The position numbers and the translations under genes are program-made. The notes below the pieces were generated by a model, which was not told the DNA's origin, did not search any database, and worked only from the letters and a program-made list of their open reading frames with translations. From Schlesneria paludicola DSM 18645 (GTDB lineage Bacteria; Planctomycetota; Planctomycetia; Planctomycetales; Planctomycetaceae), in NCBI GenBank assembly GCA_945876035.1, contig CAMCMU010000012.1:1-64000 (forward strand): 64,000 nt of DNA, read 5' to 3'. Shown piece by piece: positions 8,906 through 19,449 of the stretch; positions within the stretch are counted from its first letter, which is position 1, and each line of letters starts with the position of its first letter.

Positions 8906-11900
8906 ATGCAGGTTCAAAAGTCAATCATGAGTCGGATGCGATGCTGGCCTGCCCGAGCCGCCAGCGATCAGTTCATCGCCGCTTTCGTTGGCGGAAGCCT
9001 CGTCGGTCTGTTGACCGCCTCGCTAGCGCTGCATTGGATATTGACCTGGGGGCATGACTCTGAATTTGTGTCGGCCGGCTATCTGCTGTTCGGCGTTGGC
9101 CTGTTCGTAGGCCGAATCACAACAATCGGTCGCGATTGGCACTGGAGTCAACTGGCGGTCTTGGCGTGCTGCTGGGGCCTGCTTCAACCCGTCATTCTTC
9201 ATGGGCTGACGACATCACTGAGTCTGCTTTCGGTTTCGTTATTGGAGTCTGCCGTCTTGCGTTCGATGCTGGCCATCGTCTGTGCATCAACGACGTGGGT
9301 GTTCACCGGTCTCTGCGTCTCGAGAATCGTCGATTCCGCAGGTCGCGACGCCCGTTTTTCGGGCAAGTCTCTGGCACCCATCACAACGTCTGTGTTTCTG
9401 GGAATTGGGTTTGGCCTCGCATTGAATACTTTTGCGTTGGCTCCCGTGTTCGGAATCTGGTGGGCCATGGTGATCGGTTTAATCGTTTCTCTGGCTTGTT
9501 GGTGGCAGTTCGTGGGACACAATCCGCTGTCCAATTTTGCGAATTCCTTTTTGACGCAGAATCATGCCGACGACCGTTTCCGTCTGTCACATGCGACTCC
9601 GGCGGCGGCATGCGAGAAACGCATCTCGCAAGACAATTCGGCATTCCTCATGCCACGTCGATTGACGACGCTTTTCCAAGCACTTGCGGCATTCTTTTTG
9701 GGTGGACTGTTCGCGGTCACCACACATCTGGTCGGACAATTGATGCCCGACAGTTATCAACTGGGGTGTACCGAATGGTGGGGTCTGATCGGCGGAATCA
9801 GTTTGACGGTGTGGCATGCTGGCCGAAGACCATCGAATCCCATTTCTGTTCGATGGTCGTGGCTGTTCGCCGCCGCATGGAATGCCCTGTTGCTTGCCGC
9901 GTTTCCGGCGATGATCGACGCCTCACTGTGGATCAATTCCACGTTCACTTGGGTGGTACCGCTTCTGATGATTCGATCGGCCATCGTATTTATTGCCGCC
10001 ATTCCGCTCGGGATTGCGTTTGGTAGTCTGGTTGCTGACGTTTCCCACAAAAACAAACTTGGCTCGGGACTCCCCTTTTTATGCGGACTCGTGGTTCTGA
10101 ATAGGGGATCTGAAGTTTTGTCGCTCGCCGGACTGATGACGGCGTGTGGTGCTGCCGTGGTGTTGCTGACATTTGTGGAGCAACGGCCTCGGCACAGAAG
10201 TCTTCTGTCATGGAGGATGGCTGGGGCAATGTTCGGCCTTGCACTTTGGGGCCTTTCGGTTCCTCTATGGCAAGCGAATAATGATCCAGCGCGCGTCTCC
10301 AAGTTACTGTTCTCCACGCCTGCTTTTCTGGCACATCGCTCCGGTTGGGAATCGAGATTACTTCCCCTGCTCGATGATTCGAGGATGATTTCTCAGCAGG
10401 TGGGTTCTCGGGGTCCGCTGACTCTCTGGCGTTCCAAGGGACTAGAACTGCATCTGCGAGAAAACGGCATTCCGCGGTCGGTCATTTCGATTAATACAGA
10501 CGTTTATCCACAGTTCGCTCCAGAAGTCCTCCTCGCAGCATTACCGCTTGTCCTCGCGGATCAGCCGAGTCGAGTTCTCATCCTGGGAGCGTCCAGCGGA
10601 GTGACACTGTCTGCATCCCTCCAATTCCCGGTCAAGGAAGCGGTTTGCGTGGAGGGGAATGCCGGACTGATCCGCTTGTTAAAAGGACATATCGTCGACG
10701 AAACGTCCTCCGATCCACTGAGTGATGAGCGGGTGCGACTGATTTCCGCACCTCCGGAACTGATGCTTATGACACACCAAGAACCATTTGACGTGATCCT
10801 CAGTTCTCCGCCATCCTCAGCGGTTCTTGCGGGTGGCGCATCATTTACCTCCGAGTATTATCGCCGAGCGTCGAAATGTCTGAAGAGTCGCGGCATTTTC
10901 TGCCAGCGATTCGAATGCCTTGATTTCGGTCCGGGGCCGTTGCGTCTCGTTCTGCAATCGCTGCGTCAGTCGTTTTGTGAGACCATCGCAGTGGAAACGG
11001 CCACGGGTGAATTATTGCTCATGGCGACAAATACCAGCGGAGTTTTTATTCCAGACAACCTTCCCGCTCGCCTTGAAACTCCCCATGTTCGCCGCCTACT
11101 GGCACGCAGCGGGTTCGATTGGTCTGTACTTCTCAACTTGCCCGCCTACGACCATGCGGCTCTCGGCGAGATTTGTGATGAGGCCCATGCGGAAGCGAAT
11201 TCTGTTACCAACGGACGACTGGCATTTCAGGCACCTCTGGAAATCCTCCGCTGGGGAAAAAAACTCCTCGACACACAACAAGTTCTCACCAAGACCCGGA
11301 CAACACCTGCTCGGTTTAGCAAGCAGGATCGGGGTTCGCAATCGACTTTTTTGGCGAATCAGCCACAGGTCTCCCGCAAGTCGCGTTTTCTGGAATGGCT
11401 GGGCGAAAGCCACGTCTCGGCCGAACTCTTACGGCGTCTTTCCGAAGTTGCGACACGTCAAAAGTTGGTCCGTGAGTTTCCGGAATCGCATTGGTGGGAG
11501 TATCGCAAAGCGCTGCGTCAGCAACTGCAAGACCATCCAAGATCAGCGATTCAGCAGGTCCGACACGTTCGCGGCGAGGCACAGACACACCCTGAGGATC
11601 AGACGCGACGGAATTACTTTGTCGCGCTCGGTGAAGCCGCTCAGCGCGCCAAGCCGACCGTGGAACAGATCGCAGCCATTGAAGCCTGCTTCGAGCCGTA
11701 CGACCCGTTCATCAGTTATTTTGGACGACAGGAGGTCGCTGATTTAGAGGCTCGCTCGGAGATTCCTGTGGGAAGCGAACTGTCGCATCGCCTGCATGTG
11801 ATTTACTTCGCGCCGGAAGGCGAAGCTTCGACCCGTAATGTCACCGCAGCGATCAACTTATTGGTCAAACATCCCGAAGCCATCGGCAATGCGGCCCAGC

Positions 11901-12229
11901 GTTTCGACATCTTGAACGGCCTCGTTCAACTTTTGCGCGTTCGCTGGGAGACCCGTCAAGGAATACCGATGCTATCCGTTCGGCGTCAGTTGGCCGACGT
12001 TGACAAAAGTGTCATCGCTGCAGAAAACGCGATGAGTGCCATGGAAAACTTGGTGCCGGCCGTGAGTCTTCCGACGGAAGACTGGTCCGCACGAAAACAG
12101 GTTGTGGATAAGATCCTCCTTCGTCCGCTTCGAGCCTATCGCGAGGAATTGCAGGCTTCGGCAAAGGAGAGCCAAAATCGCACACGCGCCCTCTTGGAAC
12201 AGGCGACAGACGTCAACCCCAAACTGTGA
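8906..12229 (+). CDS. Multi-span membrane protein with spermidine-synthase-like domain
   Basis: About 1107 residues. I start at ATG 8906 because GGCAGGGA lies just before it; the open frame runs up to a TTG at 8864. The first roughly 460 residues hold about ten or more membrane helices. A SpeE-like Rossmann domain follows (about 510-720): nucleotide loop LILGASSGVTLSAS, an acidic CVEGN, then DVILSSPPSS and the typical SEYYRRASKCLKSRGIFCQRF. The last 350 residues are a soluble charged region without recognised motif. The usual GGGDG of true aminopropyltransferases is replaced by GASSG, so polyamine synthesis is doubtful. Such membrane-fused SpeE homologues are common in planctomycetes and uncharacterised. 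Confidence 0.8.
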   Translation: MQVQKSIMSRMRCWPARAASDQFIAAFVGGSLVGLLTASLALHWILTWGHDSEFVSAGYLLFGVGLFVGRITTIGRDWHWSQLAVLACCWGLLQPVILHGLTTSLSLLSVSLLESAVLRSMLAIVCASTTWVFTGLCVSRIVDSAGRDARFSGKSLAPITTSVFLGIGFGLALNTFALAPVFGIWWAMVIGLIVSLACWWQFVGHNPLSNFANSFLTQNHADDRFRLSHATPAAACEKRISQDNSAFLMPRRLTTLFQALAAFFLGGLFAVTTHLVGQLMPDSYQLGCTEWWGLIGGISLTVWHAGRRPSNPISVRWSWLFAAAWNALLLAAFPAMIDASLWINSTFTWVVPLLMIRSAIVFIAAIPLGIAFGSLVADVSHKNKLGSGLPFLCGLVVLNRGSEVLSLAGLMTACGAAVVLLTFVEQRPRHRSLLSWRMAGAMFGLALWGLSVPLWQANNDPARVSKLLFSTPAFLAHRSGWESRLLPLLDDSRMISQQVGSRGPLTLWRSKGLELHLRENGIPRSVISINTDVYPQFAPEVLLAALPLVLADQPSRVLILGASSGVTLSASLQFPVKEAVCVEGNAGLIRLLKGHIVDETSSDPLSDERVRLISAPPELMLMTHQEPFDVILSSPPSSAVLAGGASFTSEYYRRASKCLKSRGIFCQRFECLDFGPGPLRLVLQSLRQSFCETIAVETATGELLLMATNTSGVFIPDNLPARLETPHVRRLLARSGFDWSVLLNLPAYDHAALGEICDEAHAEANSVTNGRLAFQAPLEILRWGKKLLDTQQVLTKTRTTPARFSKQDRGSQSTFLANQPQVSRKSRFLEWLGESHVSAELLRRLSEVATRQKLVREFPESHWWEYRKALRQQLQDHPRSAIQQVRHVRGEAQTHPEDQTRRNYFVALGEAAQRAKPTVEQIAAIEACFEPYDPFISYFGRQEVADLEARSEIPVGSELSHRLHVIYFAPEGEASTRNVTAAINLLVKHPEAIGNAAQRFDILNGLVQLLRVRWETRQGIPMLSVRRQLADVDKSVIAAENAMSAMENLVPAVSLPTEDWSARKQVVDKILLRPLRAYREELQASAKESQNRTRALLEQATDVNPKL

Positions 12230-12233
12230 CGAT

Positions 12234-12249
12234 TCCTCGCATGCGAGGA
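12234..12249. terminator. 16-bp palindrome after the SpeE-like gene
   Basis: TCCTCGCATGCGAGGA is a perfect palindrome 5 bases after the stop codon. It can fold into a small hairpin or be a protein-binding site; no T-run follows. Confidence 0.35.
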
Positions 12250-12466
12250 TTTCCGAGTGCTCTTCACCCTTGCCGTAATCGGATTCCCGAACAATTGCCG
12301 AGATGTTCCGGCGGACGTCACTTGTCCTGATTCAGGTCTTCGGAAATCGTGTGTTTCTGTCCTTTCGGCAATCGGATACGCTTCATCTCTCGTCCCTCGA
12401 ATGTTACGTTGACGAGCCGTCTAAGATTCAAGAGGGCCGCGGTTTCCATTCTGGCGTTAGTGTCGC

Positions 12467-14737
12467 ATGTCTCTGACTTTCGATCCCATTGGTTCTTGGC
12501 CAATCATAGTCTTAACGAGCGTCGGATTGACGTTTCTCGTGGTGGCCACCTTCCGCTCGCCCTTGAAGGGGAATCCCGCTGGGGATGTGAAGGTCTTGAT
12601 CGTTCTACGATTGTTGTCTGTACTGACATTAACAATCGCGATGCTTCGCCCCGCGTTGCAGACATTCAAAACGGACGAAACGCCGGCCCTGCTGTTTGTC
12701 TTGAGCGATGTCAGTCGCAGTATGAACACCCGAGACATGGCGAACAAAGTGAGTCGTTTTCAAGCGAGTCGTTCCGATCTGGAAAGGTCTTTGCCTCAAG
12801 GGAAAACCTTTGCCAAGCACGTGGAGGTGCGACATTTCGACTTCGCTCGGGAATTGGCTCCCTATGATCGAAATCGAACGGAAGGAGCCGGGGACCAAAC
12901 GGCATTTGGCAAGGTTTTTGAAGATCTGCTGCGAGAAACCAGCGGGCGGAGGACTCTCGGCCTGATTCTCTTAACAGACGGAGCGTACCGAGCCATCCCG
13001 CCGTTTGATGCCGACCCGTTGACGGCCGCCCGAAAACTGGCGGACACACAAACTGCGATCTACTCCGTCGGATACGGAGCCGCATCGCTCTCTACGGCGT
13101 CCCTCGACCTCGCCATTGAAGACGTCATCGTTCCCGAAATCGTCTTTGAAAACAATCGAGTACCGATCAAAGCCAAACTCAGGGCCATCGGTGCCGCAGG
13201 CAAAAACGTTCGCGTCCGGATTCTTGTCGAAGATCGGTTTCAAAAGTCGCATGGTGAATCGGGTGAACTCAAGCCTGCGGCACTAACATCACAGACAAAA
13301 ACCGTTTTGGAACTGGCGATCTCGCAGGATTCCGAGTCGATTCCGATCGAGTTATCGTTCTTGCCGGAGACGGCCGGGGAGATCAAGATCGGTGTCGAGG
13401 TGGACTCGATTGAAGGCGAGTTACTGACACGGAACAATCGTCGTGAAACGATCATGACCGTGAAGAAGGGGGGATTGAAAATCGCCTATTTCGACACATT
13501 ACGGACGGAGCAGAAATTCCTCCGGATGGTCAACGGTGCCGACAAGATCCAACTCGACTTTCAGGAAGTTCTTCAAGGGAGGCTCTCTGCGCAGACCAAG
13601 ATCGATCCTTCGTGGTTTGATCGCGGGCGATACAACGTTTTCATCATCGGCGATGTGCCGGCGGAAGTGTTTGGGATCGAAGTACTGAAACGACTTCGAG
13701 ATCGTCTTGACGAGGGTGTCGGGTTAATCCTGTTGGGCGGGCTCCAAAATTATGGCGTTGGTGGGTACGCGACGACTCCGATTGACGAATGGATTCCCGT
13801 CGAGATGGATCGGGGAGAGGCACGACCGGTGGGTCGGCTGAATCTTGCCACTCAAATCAGCGGCAACATTAAAATGATTCCCACCGAACGCGGGCAACAA
13901 CAGTATGTCATGCAACTCGGACCAAAGGAGACGAATCGTAGCCTATGGGAGAAGCTGTCGCCGATGAAAGGCGCAAACAAGCTCAAGGCCAAGAATCCGC
14001 TTGTCGAACCGTGGGCTGTTTCTACCGAAGGATTTCCGTTGCTTTTCGCCACCACAGTCGGACGTTCACGAGTTGCGGCCTTCGCTTGCGATACGACATG
14101 GCTGTGGTGCATGTCGAGTGATCAGCAGGAACTCCATCAGCGGTTCTGGCGTCAGATGATCCTCTGGCTGGCAAAGAAAGAAGCCGATACGGATCAGCCG
14201 GTTTGGGTCCGTGTTGAGCCACGAAACCATCCACCTGGCGGCATGGTCACACTGAAGTTTGGTGCCCGCTCCGTAGACGGTTCCGCCTTGGAGCAGGCTC
14301 AGTTTCAAGTCAAAGTGACCGGCCCTGACAAACAAGAAACGATCGTGCCGCCGCGCAGCGAAAAAGACGAACATTCCGCCGAGTTTGCCAAAACTCAAGA
14401 GCCGGGTGATTACTGGATTCGTGTTGCGTCGCAGCAAGGTCGAGAATCTCTGCCCTACGACGCATTCACGCGATTTATTGTCGATGCACGCGATCGAGAG
14501 CTTGACCATCCCAGTGCGGACTATGAATTTCTCAAACAATTGTCAACGATAACAGGGGGACTCGCCCTGAAACCCGAGGATCTTGGTGGGCTGGTTGAGC
14601 GGTTGAAATCCACTCAATTTGCAGACTTTACGAAAACACAGCGAATCCTGCTGTGGGACAACGGTTGGTTCTTGATGGTCTTTGTCGGTCTCATGAGCTC
14701 GGAGTGGTTCCTCCGAAAAAAGAGAGGCCTCGTGTGA
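12467..14737 (+). CDS. VWA-domain membrane protein (BatA/DUF58-cluster type)
   Basis: 756 residues. Two N-terminal membrane helices (about 12-30 and 45-62) are followed by a von Willebrand factor A domain whose metal site DVSRS (DxSxS) sits in FVLSDVSRSMN, about residue 80. Beyond it are beta-rich modules and a class I glutamine-amidotransferase-like segment (VFIIGDVPAEVFG, then LILLGGLQNYGVGGY, about 385-430) of the kind found in planctomycete VWA proteins. A last helix near the C-terminus (NGWFLMVFVGLMSSEWFL) is followed by a short basic tail. These proteins usually accompany MoxR ATPases and DUF58 proteins, which must lie elsewhere here. The next gene, 177 bases downstream, is a membrane partner often found with it. 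The exact role is unknown. Confidence 0.8.
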   Translation: MSLTFDPIGSWPIIVLTSVGLTFLVVATFRSPLKGNPAGDVKVLIVLRLLSVLTLTIAMLRPALQTFKTDETPALLFVLSDVSRSMNTRDMANKVSRFQASRSDLERSLPQGKTFAKHVEVRHFDFARELAPYDRNRTEGAGDQTAFGKVFEDLLRETSGRRTLGLILLTDGAYRAIPPFDADPLTAARKLADTQTAIYSVGYGAASLSTASLDLAIEDVIVPEIVFENNRVPIKAKLRAIGAAGKNVRVRILVEDRFQKSHGESGELKPAALTSQTKTVLELAISQDSESIPIELSFLPETAGEIKIGVEVDSIEGELLTRNNRRETIMTVKKGGLKIAYFDTLRTEQKFLRMVNGADKIQLDFQEVLQGRLSAQTKIDPSWFDRGRYNVFIIGDVPAEVFGIEVLKRLRDRLDEGVGLILLGGLQNYGVGGYATTPIDEWIPVEMDRGEARPVGRLNLATQISGNIKMIPTERGQQQYVMQLGPKETNRSLWEKLSPMKGANKLKAKNPLVEPWAVSTEGFPLLFATTVGRSRVAAFACDTTWLWCMSSDQQELHQRFWRQMILWLAKKEADTDQPVWVRVEPRNHPPGGMVTLKFGARSVDGSALEQAQFQVKVTGPDKQETIVPPRSEKDEHSAEFAKTQEPGDYWIRVASQQGRESLPYDAFTRFIVDARDRELDHPSADYEFLKQLSTITGGLALKPEDLGGLVERLKSTQFADFTKTQRILLWDNGWFLMVFVGLMSSEWFLRKKRGLV

Positions 14738-14914
14738 CATGGATCTCTTCATTTCACGGGGCCGACTCAATCTTCAGGAACATTTCCTATTGACTCTGTG
14801 TCGATAAAGGCTTGTCGTGACGAAGTGGGAATGGGATGGTTACGGGGAGTCACGAGTATCACTCTCGAAAATCGAGGCGTTTGGTGAAAGCCTCGCAGCA
14901 AAAGGCGATCGCAG

Positions 14915-17900
14915 ATGTCGACGACTGAGAATCCGACCAATTCCTCGCATTACGTCAATTTTGACGAGTATGTTGACTTGAAGCTCCAGAAAGCCCAATC
15001 AACAATCAAAACGGCCGACCTGCTTATGGCGTTGGCTGCTGTGGCCGCCATGTTTCTGAGCTACCTGCTGGTGTTTGTGATCTTCGATCAATGGATCATT
15101 CCGGGTGGATTCGGAATCGGGTTCCGTTGGTCGTTGCTACTCACGTTGATCGGGGCCACCGTGTTATGGCTGGCATGGAATGTAGGGCGTCCCTATTTTC
15201 GGTCCATTAATCGCCTGTTTGCCGCGAACGAGATTGAGAAAACGCAGCCGGAATTAAAAAGCAACCTGCTCAATCTCGTCGATTTACGATCCTCCAGCCG
15301 AGAGATCGATCCGGGTGTCAAACGCGCCCTCGAACGACATGCGGCGTTGCAACTCCAGCAAATCGACGTGACTGAGGCGGTTGACCATCGTCCGTTGATG
15401 AGAACGGCGTATGTCTTGCTCGCCGTAATCGCGATGTTCTGTCTGTATGCGATCTTCTCGCCGAAAAAAATTTCCAATTCGATCTGGCGCGGATTATTGC
15501 CGGCAGCCAATGTTGGGCTTTCGACCAACACAGAAATTGTGTCCGTTTTACCGGAAGATACCACCGTCCTAGCTCACTCGCAGCTGGAAATTAGTGCCGT
15601 CTTGAGGGGAGTGATTCCGGATGAACACAATGTGCGCATTTATTACACCTCAACCGATGGCGAGTTTCGAGATGTTCCGGTCACGATGCGCGCCGATGGC
15701 GAACTGCGATTTCAAGGAACGCTGATTGGTGAGAATGGCCAGGGGTTGCTGCAAGACCTGACCTATTTCATCCGCGCCGGTGACGCCACATCAAAAACTT
15801 ACCACGTCACAATTCAGCAACCGCCCTCGGCGAGCCCGGAAAAAGTGACGCTCGAGTTTCCAGCTTATATGAAACTGAACACCACAGAACAGGCGGGAGG
15901 GAACATCGACTCCTGGGAAGGAACAAACGTTACGCTGTCGGCACGCACCAACATGCCGATCAAGTCAGCGGAGATTCGGTTTTTAGATCTTGCCCAAGCC
16001 AAGGAGTTCAACGGTGACGAAATCCCGATGGTCGTCTCCTCCGATGGCCGCAACGTGGAGGCAAAATGGCGACTGTCCTTTGCTTCAGATGGCTCATCGT
16101 ACGCACGGGCGTATCACATCAACTGCAAAACCGCGTCCGGCGTGGAAGATCCCCAGCCGATTCCGTACTCCATCCGGATTCGCCCCGATCTTCCACCGGA
16201 GATCGAACTGTTGGAACCTGTTCGAGACTTAGAAACTGCGGCCAATGCCGTCATTCCGATACTCGTTCAGGCTCGTGACCCTGATTTTGAGTTGAGTCAT
16301 ATCGATCTTCACATCGAAAAAGACGGCCTCTCGATCCTCAAAGATTCACTGTCAGAAAACAAGCAACCCCGTGCCACAATCCCGCATGATTTGGATTTGG
16401 AGCCACTTGGACTGAAAGCGGGCGATGAGATCGAACTGTGGGTCGAAGCACTCGACAATAAACGACCCCGCGCCAATCGCAAGAACACTCCCCGATTGAA
16501 GGTCACGATCCTCAAACCGCTCAGCGAGACCGAGGTTCAAAAACAGTTGGCCGATGATCACAAGCAACGAGATAAACTGATGGCGGACACGCAACAGGAG
16601 CAAAATGACGCCGCACGCGGCGAGAATGATCCGCAGCTCGCGAATGCGAGAAACTCGCCGCAATCGCCTCAGGAAACCCAACAATCGGAACGGCGGCCGA
16701 TTGATCAAGACCAAAATTCCAAAGCGGAGACTGCGAATGATCCGGGACAATCGAAAACGCCGGGTACGTCTGGCGATCAGGCCGATCAACAGTCACGCTC
16801 CAGTGACAGTGGTAAAAACAACAAGACCGATTCCCGCGATGAGACGGACACCAAGTCTTCCCAAAAAGAGTCTTCCCAGGATCACTCCACCGGTTCCGAA
16901 AAAACGGCCAGAAAACAAAAGCCGATTAGCCCTGATGGTCCAGACGACGAGAAGGTGCTGGAAAAGTTGATTGAGAAGCTGGGCCAACCACCAAAATCAG
17001 ACGCCCCCCCTCAAGACAAAAAAAACAACGAAGTCGGCCGAGGTTCCGAAAACGATTCACAACCACCTAACTCCGTTGAGAAACAGACCGGCGAGGCGAA
17101 CGGCGAGGACGACGAAAACAAAAACGGCCCCCCCACGCCGTCCAAAGAGTCTCAGGGGAATAGCCCCCCGAGCGTCGATGGTCAGGATCAGGCAGCCCCC
17201 CCGTCGCCTCCCAATTCGCGGAATAAAACACGCCCCAAGGACGGGGAATCTGCGCGCCCTGAGAGTCCGCAAGAAAACGCTCGGCCGAGTACGGAAGCAA
17301 AATCATCGAAGCCTCCGACAAACGTGGACGAGGCCAACAAGAACCGAGCTGACGACGCCAATTCGAGCGAGTCACAGAAACCGAAAAGAAACACCGATTC
17401 CGAACGCAACGAACCCGATCAGATCGAAACGTCCAAGTCGAACTCCGGTCCCGCCAACAATCCAAAGTCGACGGATGGCGATCCCTCAAACGGCGACGAT
17501 GGGGGGCAACATTCTCTCGATAAGACTCCGGAATCTGAAGCAGGCCGCAGTACCAAGCAGAACGTGGCCACGCCCGAAAAAAAATCCGCCGTCAAACAGC
17601 CAGGTCCTGGAAATCGCTCTGAGTCGCCTCCCGCGGGTGAAAGCACTCCGGACTCCACGCAGACCGGTGAACCCGCTCCCGGCAATCCGGGCGAACAGGT
17701 CGAAGACTCCATCGATTCCATAAAAAAAACTGCTGCCGGTACAGAAAAAGGGGTCGCCAAGCCTCAGAATGATCCCACGGCGAATCCCACGCCGAGCAAG
17801 GAGCAGGAGCTGACTCGCGATCCTCAAGAAAAGCCAGCGAATCGCCGCACTGAGACCACAGACATTGACTCCAATTCGCCCACAAAAAGTCCCGCGAAGA

Positions 17901-19105
17901 CGCCCAAGACAACACCCAAAAAACGCCCCTCATCCAAAACCGAGCAAGAGCCAACCGCCAGCGATGGCGATTCACGGGAGGCGGTTGAGCAAACGCAGAA
18001 ACCCGACGGCATCGATCAATCCCTTCCAAACCCCGCGCGAGGAACCGAAGCGAAGAAATCGAGAATAGACAAAAAAGACAATTCCAACAGCGACCAACCG
18101 GGACGTAGCGACGCTGTGGAGCGTCTCGAAACACAACAGAAACCTAAATCAATACCGGATCAGACGGGTCAAAAACAGGGCTCCGAAGCCACGTCTGACA
18201 CAGGCGATAACCCTGCGGAGAGTCGCTCAAAAAACGGCGATACGCGTGCTGATCCGAAAGACGTTTCCCAGAAGTCCACCGAGAGTAATCCCTCGGCGAC
18301 GAATCCGCCGGATTCCGCCAACGATCAGGCAGGCAAGTCGCCACGCAAAAAAACTTCGGGTCCATCAAAATCCGCCACCGGTCAAGGAGCGGATCAACAA
18401 TTGAATCGACCCACACAACAGAGTCCGGAACAACCTCAGACGGATTCCAAGCAATCAGGAAAACGTGATCCAAGTGATCCGCAAAAAGGAAAGCCGGAGA
18501 TGGGGAAAGGGCCAGCAGGGGAGGCGGGGAATGCGTCAGCAAGCGATTCGTTGACGAATCGCGGTTCTCCTTCAGGACTGCCGACGGGTGAACAACCCTC
18601 AGGCTCACAAAATGGTGCGGGCGGTCAGTCGGATGCGACGGGGAGCATTGCCAACGGCGATGGGAGTGGATCGGATTCTCCAATGGAAGACGGTGATGCG
18701 GCCAATTTGGAGTACAACAAACAAGCCACGGAATTGGTTCTGAAAAGACTTCAGGATGACTTTGAAAGAGGCGATGTTGATCCGGAGTTACTGGAACAAT
18801 TGGGTTGGACCGAAGCAGAGATGAAGCGATTCACGGACCGGATCGGCAAGCATCTTCAGGACTTGAAATCCGTTGACGACTCCCCGCTCTCGACAGCGCG
18901 TCGTCAACAGTTTGAAGAAATGTTGAAGCTCATCAACCTGAAAAACAATGGCGTCCGCCGGACTGGCGAGAAGGCTCCAGCACGTGATGTGATCCAAATC
19001 GAATCTCACCGAGCAACGGTTCCACCGCACTATCGAAAAGCCTCCGAGCAATTCAGCAAGGATCTCTTGCGTCTGAAAAAAAACGAAACGCCATCCCGCC
19101 GTTAA
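14915..19105 (+). CDS. DUF4175-like membrane protein with ~710-residue low-complexity region
   Basis: 1396 residues of unknown function. Three membrane helices lie at the N-terminus (about 34-60, 70-90 and 163-181), then beta-sandwich-like modules to about residue 540, as in DUF4175 proteins. Residues about 545-1257 are almost only Gln, Asn, Ser, Glu, Asp, Lys, Pro, Thr and Gly without sequence order. A conserved-looking helical tail closes the protein (about 1258-1396: YNKQATELVLKRLQDDF, then LLEQLGWTEAEMKRFTDRI). In the genome the frame stays open over 4.2 kb in spite of the composition, so the region is selected to be translated. Such genes have been mislabelled circumsporozoite-like because of composition alone. 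Together with the VWA gene upstream it probably forms an envelope complex; that is inference. Confidence 0.82.
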   Translation: MSTTENPTNSSHYVNFDEYVDLKLQKAQSTIKTADLLMALAAVAAMFLSYLLVFVIFDQWIIPGGFGIGFRWSLLLTLIGATVLWLAWNVGRPYFRSINRLFAANEIEKTQPELKSNLLNLVDLRSSSREIDPGVKRALERHAALQLQQIDVTEAVDHRPLMRTAYVLLAVIAMFCLYAIFSPKKISNSIWRGLLPAANVGLSTNTEIVSVLPEDTTVLAHSQLEISAVLRGVIPDEHNVRIYYTSTDGEFRDVPVTMRADGELRFQGTLIGENGQGLLQDLTYFIRAGDATSKTYHVTIQQPPSASPEKVTLEFPAYMKLNTTEQAGGNIDSWEGTNVTLSARTNMPIKSAEIRFLDLAQAKEFNGDEIPMVVSSDGRNVEAKWRLSFASDGSSYARAYHINCKTASGVEDPQPIPYSIRIRPDLPPEIELLEPVRDLETAANAVIPILVQARDPDFELSHIDLHIEKDGLSILKDSLSENKQPRATIPHDLDLEPLGLKAGDEIELWVEALDNKRPRANRKNTPRLKVTILKPLSETEVQKQLADDHKQRDKLMADTQQEQNDAARGENDPQLANARNSPQSPQETQQSERRPIDQDQNSKAETANDPGQSKTPGTSGDQADQQSRSSDSGKNNKTDSRDETDTKSSQKESSQDHSTGSEKTARKQKPISPDGPDDEKVLEKLIEKLGQPPKSDAPPQDKKNNEVGRGSENDSQPPNSVEKQTGEANGEDDENKNGPPTPSKESQGNSPPSVDGQDQAAPPSPPNSRNKTRPKDGESARPESPQENARPSTEAKSSKPPTNVDEANKNRADDANSSESQKPKRNTDSERNEPDQIETSKSNSGPANNPKSTDGDPSNGDDGGQHSLDKTPESEAGRSTKQNVATPEKKSAVKQPGPGNRSESPPAGESTPDSTQTGEPAPGNPGEQVEDSIDSIKKTAAGTEKGVAKPQNDPTANPTPSKEQELTRDPQEKPANRRTETTDIDSNSPTKSPAKTPKTTPKKRPSSKTEQEPTASDGDSREAVEQTQKPDGIDQSLPNPARGTEAKKSRIDKKDNSNSDQPGRSDAVERLETQQKPKSIPDQTGQKQGSEATSDTGDNPAESRSKNGDTRADPKDVSQKSTESNPSATNPPDSANDQAGKSPRKKTSGPSKSATGQGADQQLNRPTQQSPEQPQTDSKQSGKRDPSDPQKGKPEMGKGPAGEAGNASASDSLTNRGSPSGLPTGEQPSGSQNGAGGQSDATGSIANGDGSGSDSPMEDGDAANLEYNKQATELVLKRLQDDFERGDVDPELLEQLGWTEAEMKRFTDRIGKHLQDLKSVDDSPLSTARRQQFEEMLKLINLKNNGVRRTGEKAPARDVIQIESHRATVPPHYRKASEQFSKDLLRLKKNETPSRR

Positions 19106-19449
19106 TGGTTTTCGGCGTGCTCTGATGATGCCCGAGTCCCTTGCGGAGCGTCTGACAGGCGGTTCGTATTGACCAGTTCCGCAAGGCATCTCTCCGTCGT
19201 CCGTCCGAGACTCCATCAAACCGGCCGTAAGCGACTCGAGCAACGACTGCTGAAAAATGCATCCGCTCGTGAACTGGCTGAAAAGCTCAATCCACCTTAG
19301 GGGAGCGGCAGCGGTATTTATTTGTTTCGCGTTGGTAATTTTGGAGGGCGCCTACTAGACAATCTCCAGCATGATTTGTAAAACGGAGCGGACATCGTAG
19401 TCAAATTCATCGGGTGATTCTTAATTCCTGATCTGTTGAGAGTTTCTGA
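19106..19449. other. Intergenic region with a weak inverted repeat
   Basis: No gene seen. CCTTGCGGA (19139-19147) and TCCGCAAGG (19178-19186) form a perfect 9-bp inverted repeat with a 30-base loop, about 35 bases after the preceding stop codon, possibly marking the transcript end. The second half should carry the promoter of the ABC operon. Confidence 0.4.

Noticed and set aside
8906-12229. Spermidine synthase (speE) call
   Set aside because: The diagnostic GGGDG is replaced, and the protein is mostly membrane helices plus an unknown C-terminal region.
16352-18683. Many long antisense and shifted frames inside the low-complexity gene
   Set aside because: They are by-products of the biased codon content of the 14915-19105 gene and have no ribosome-binding sites or motifs.
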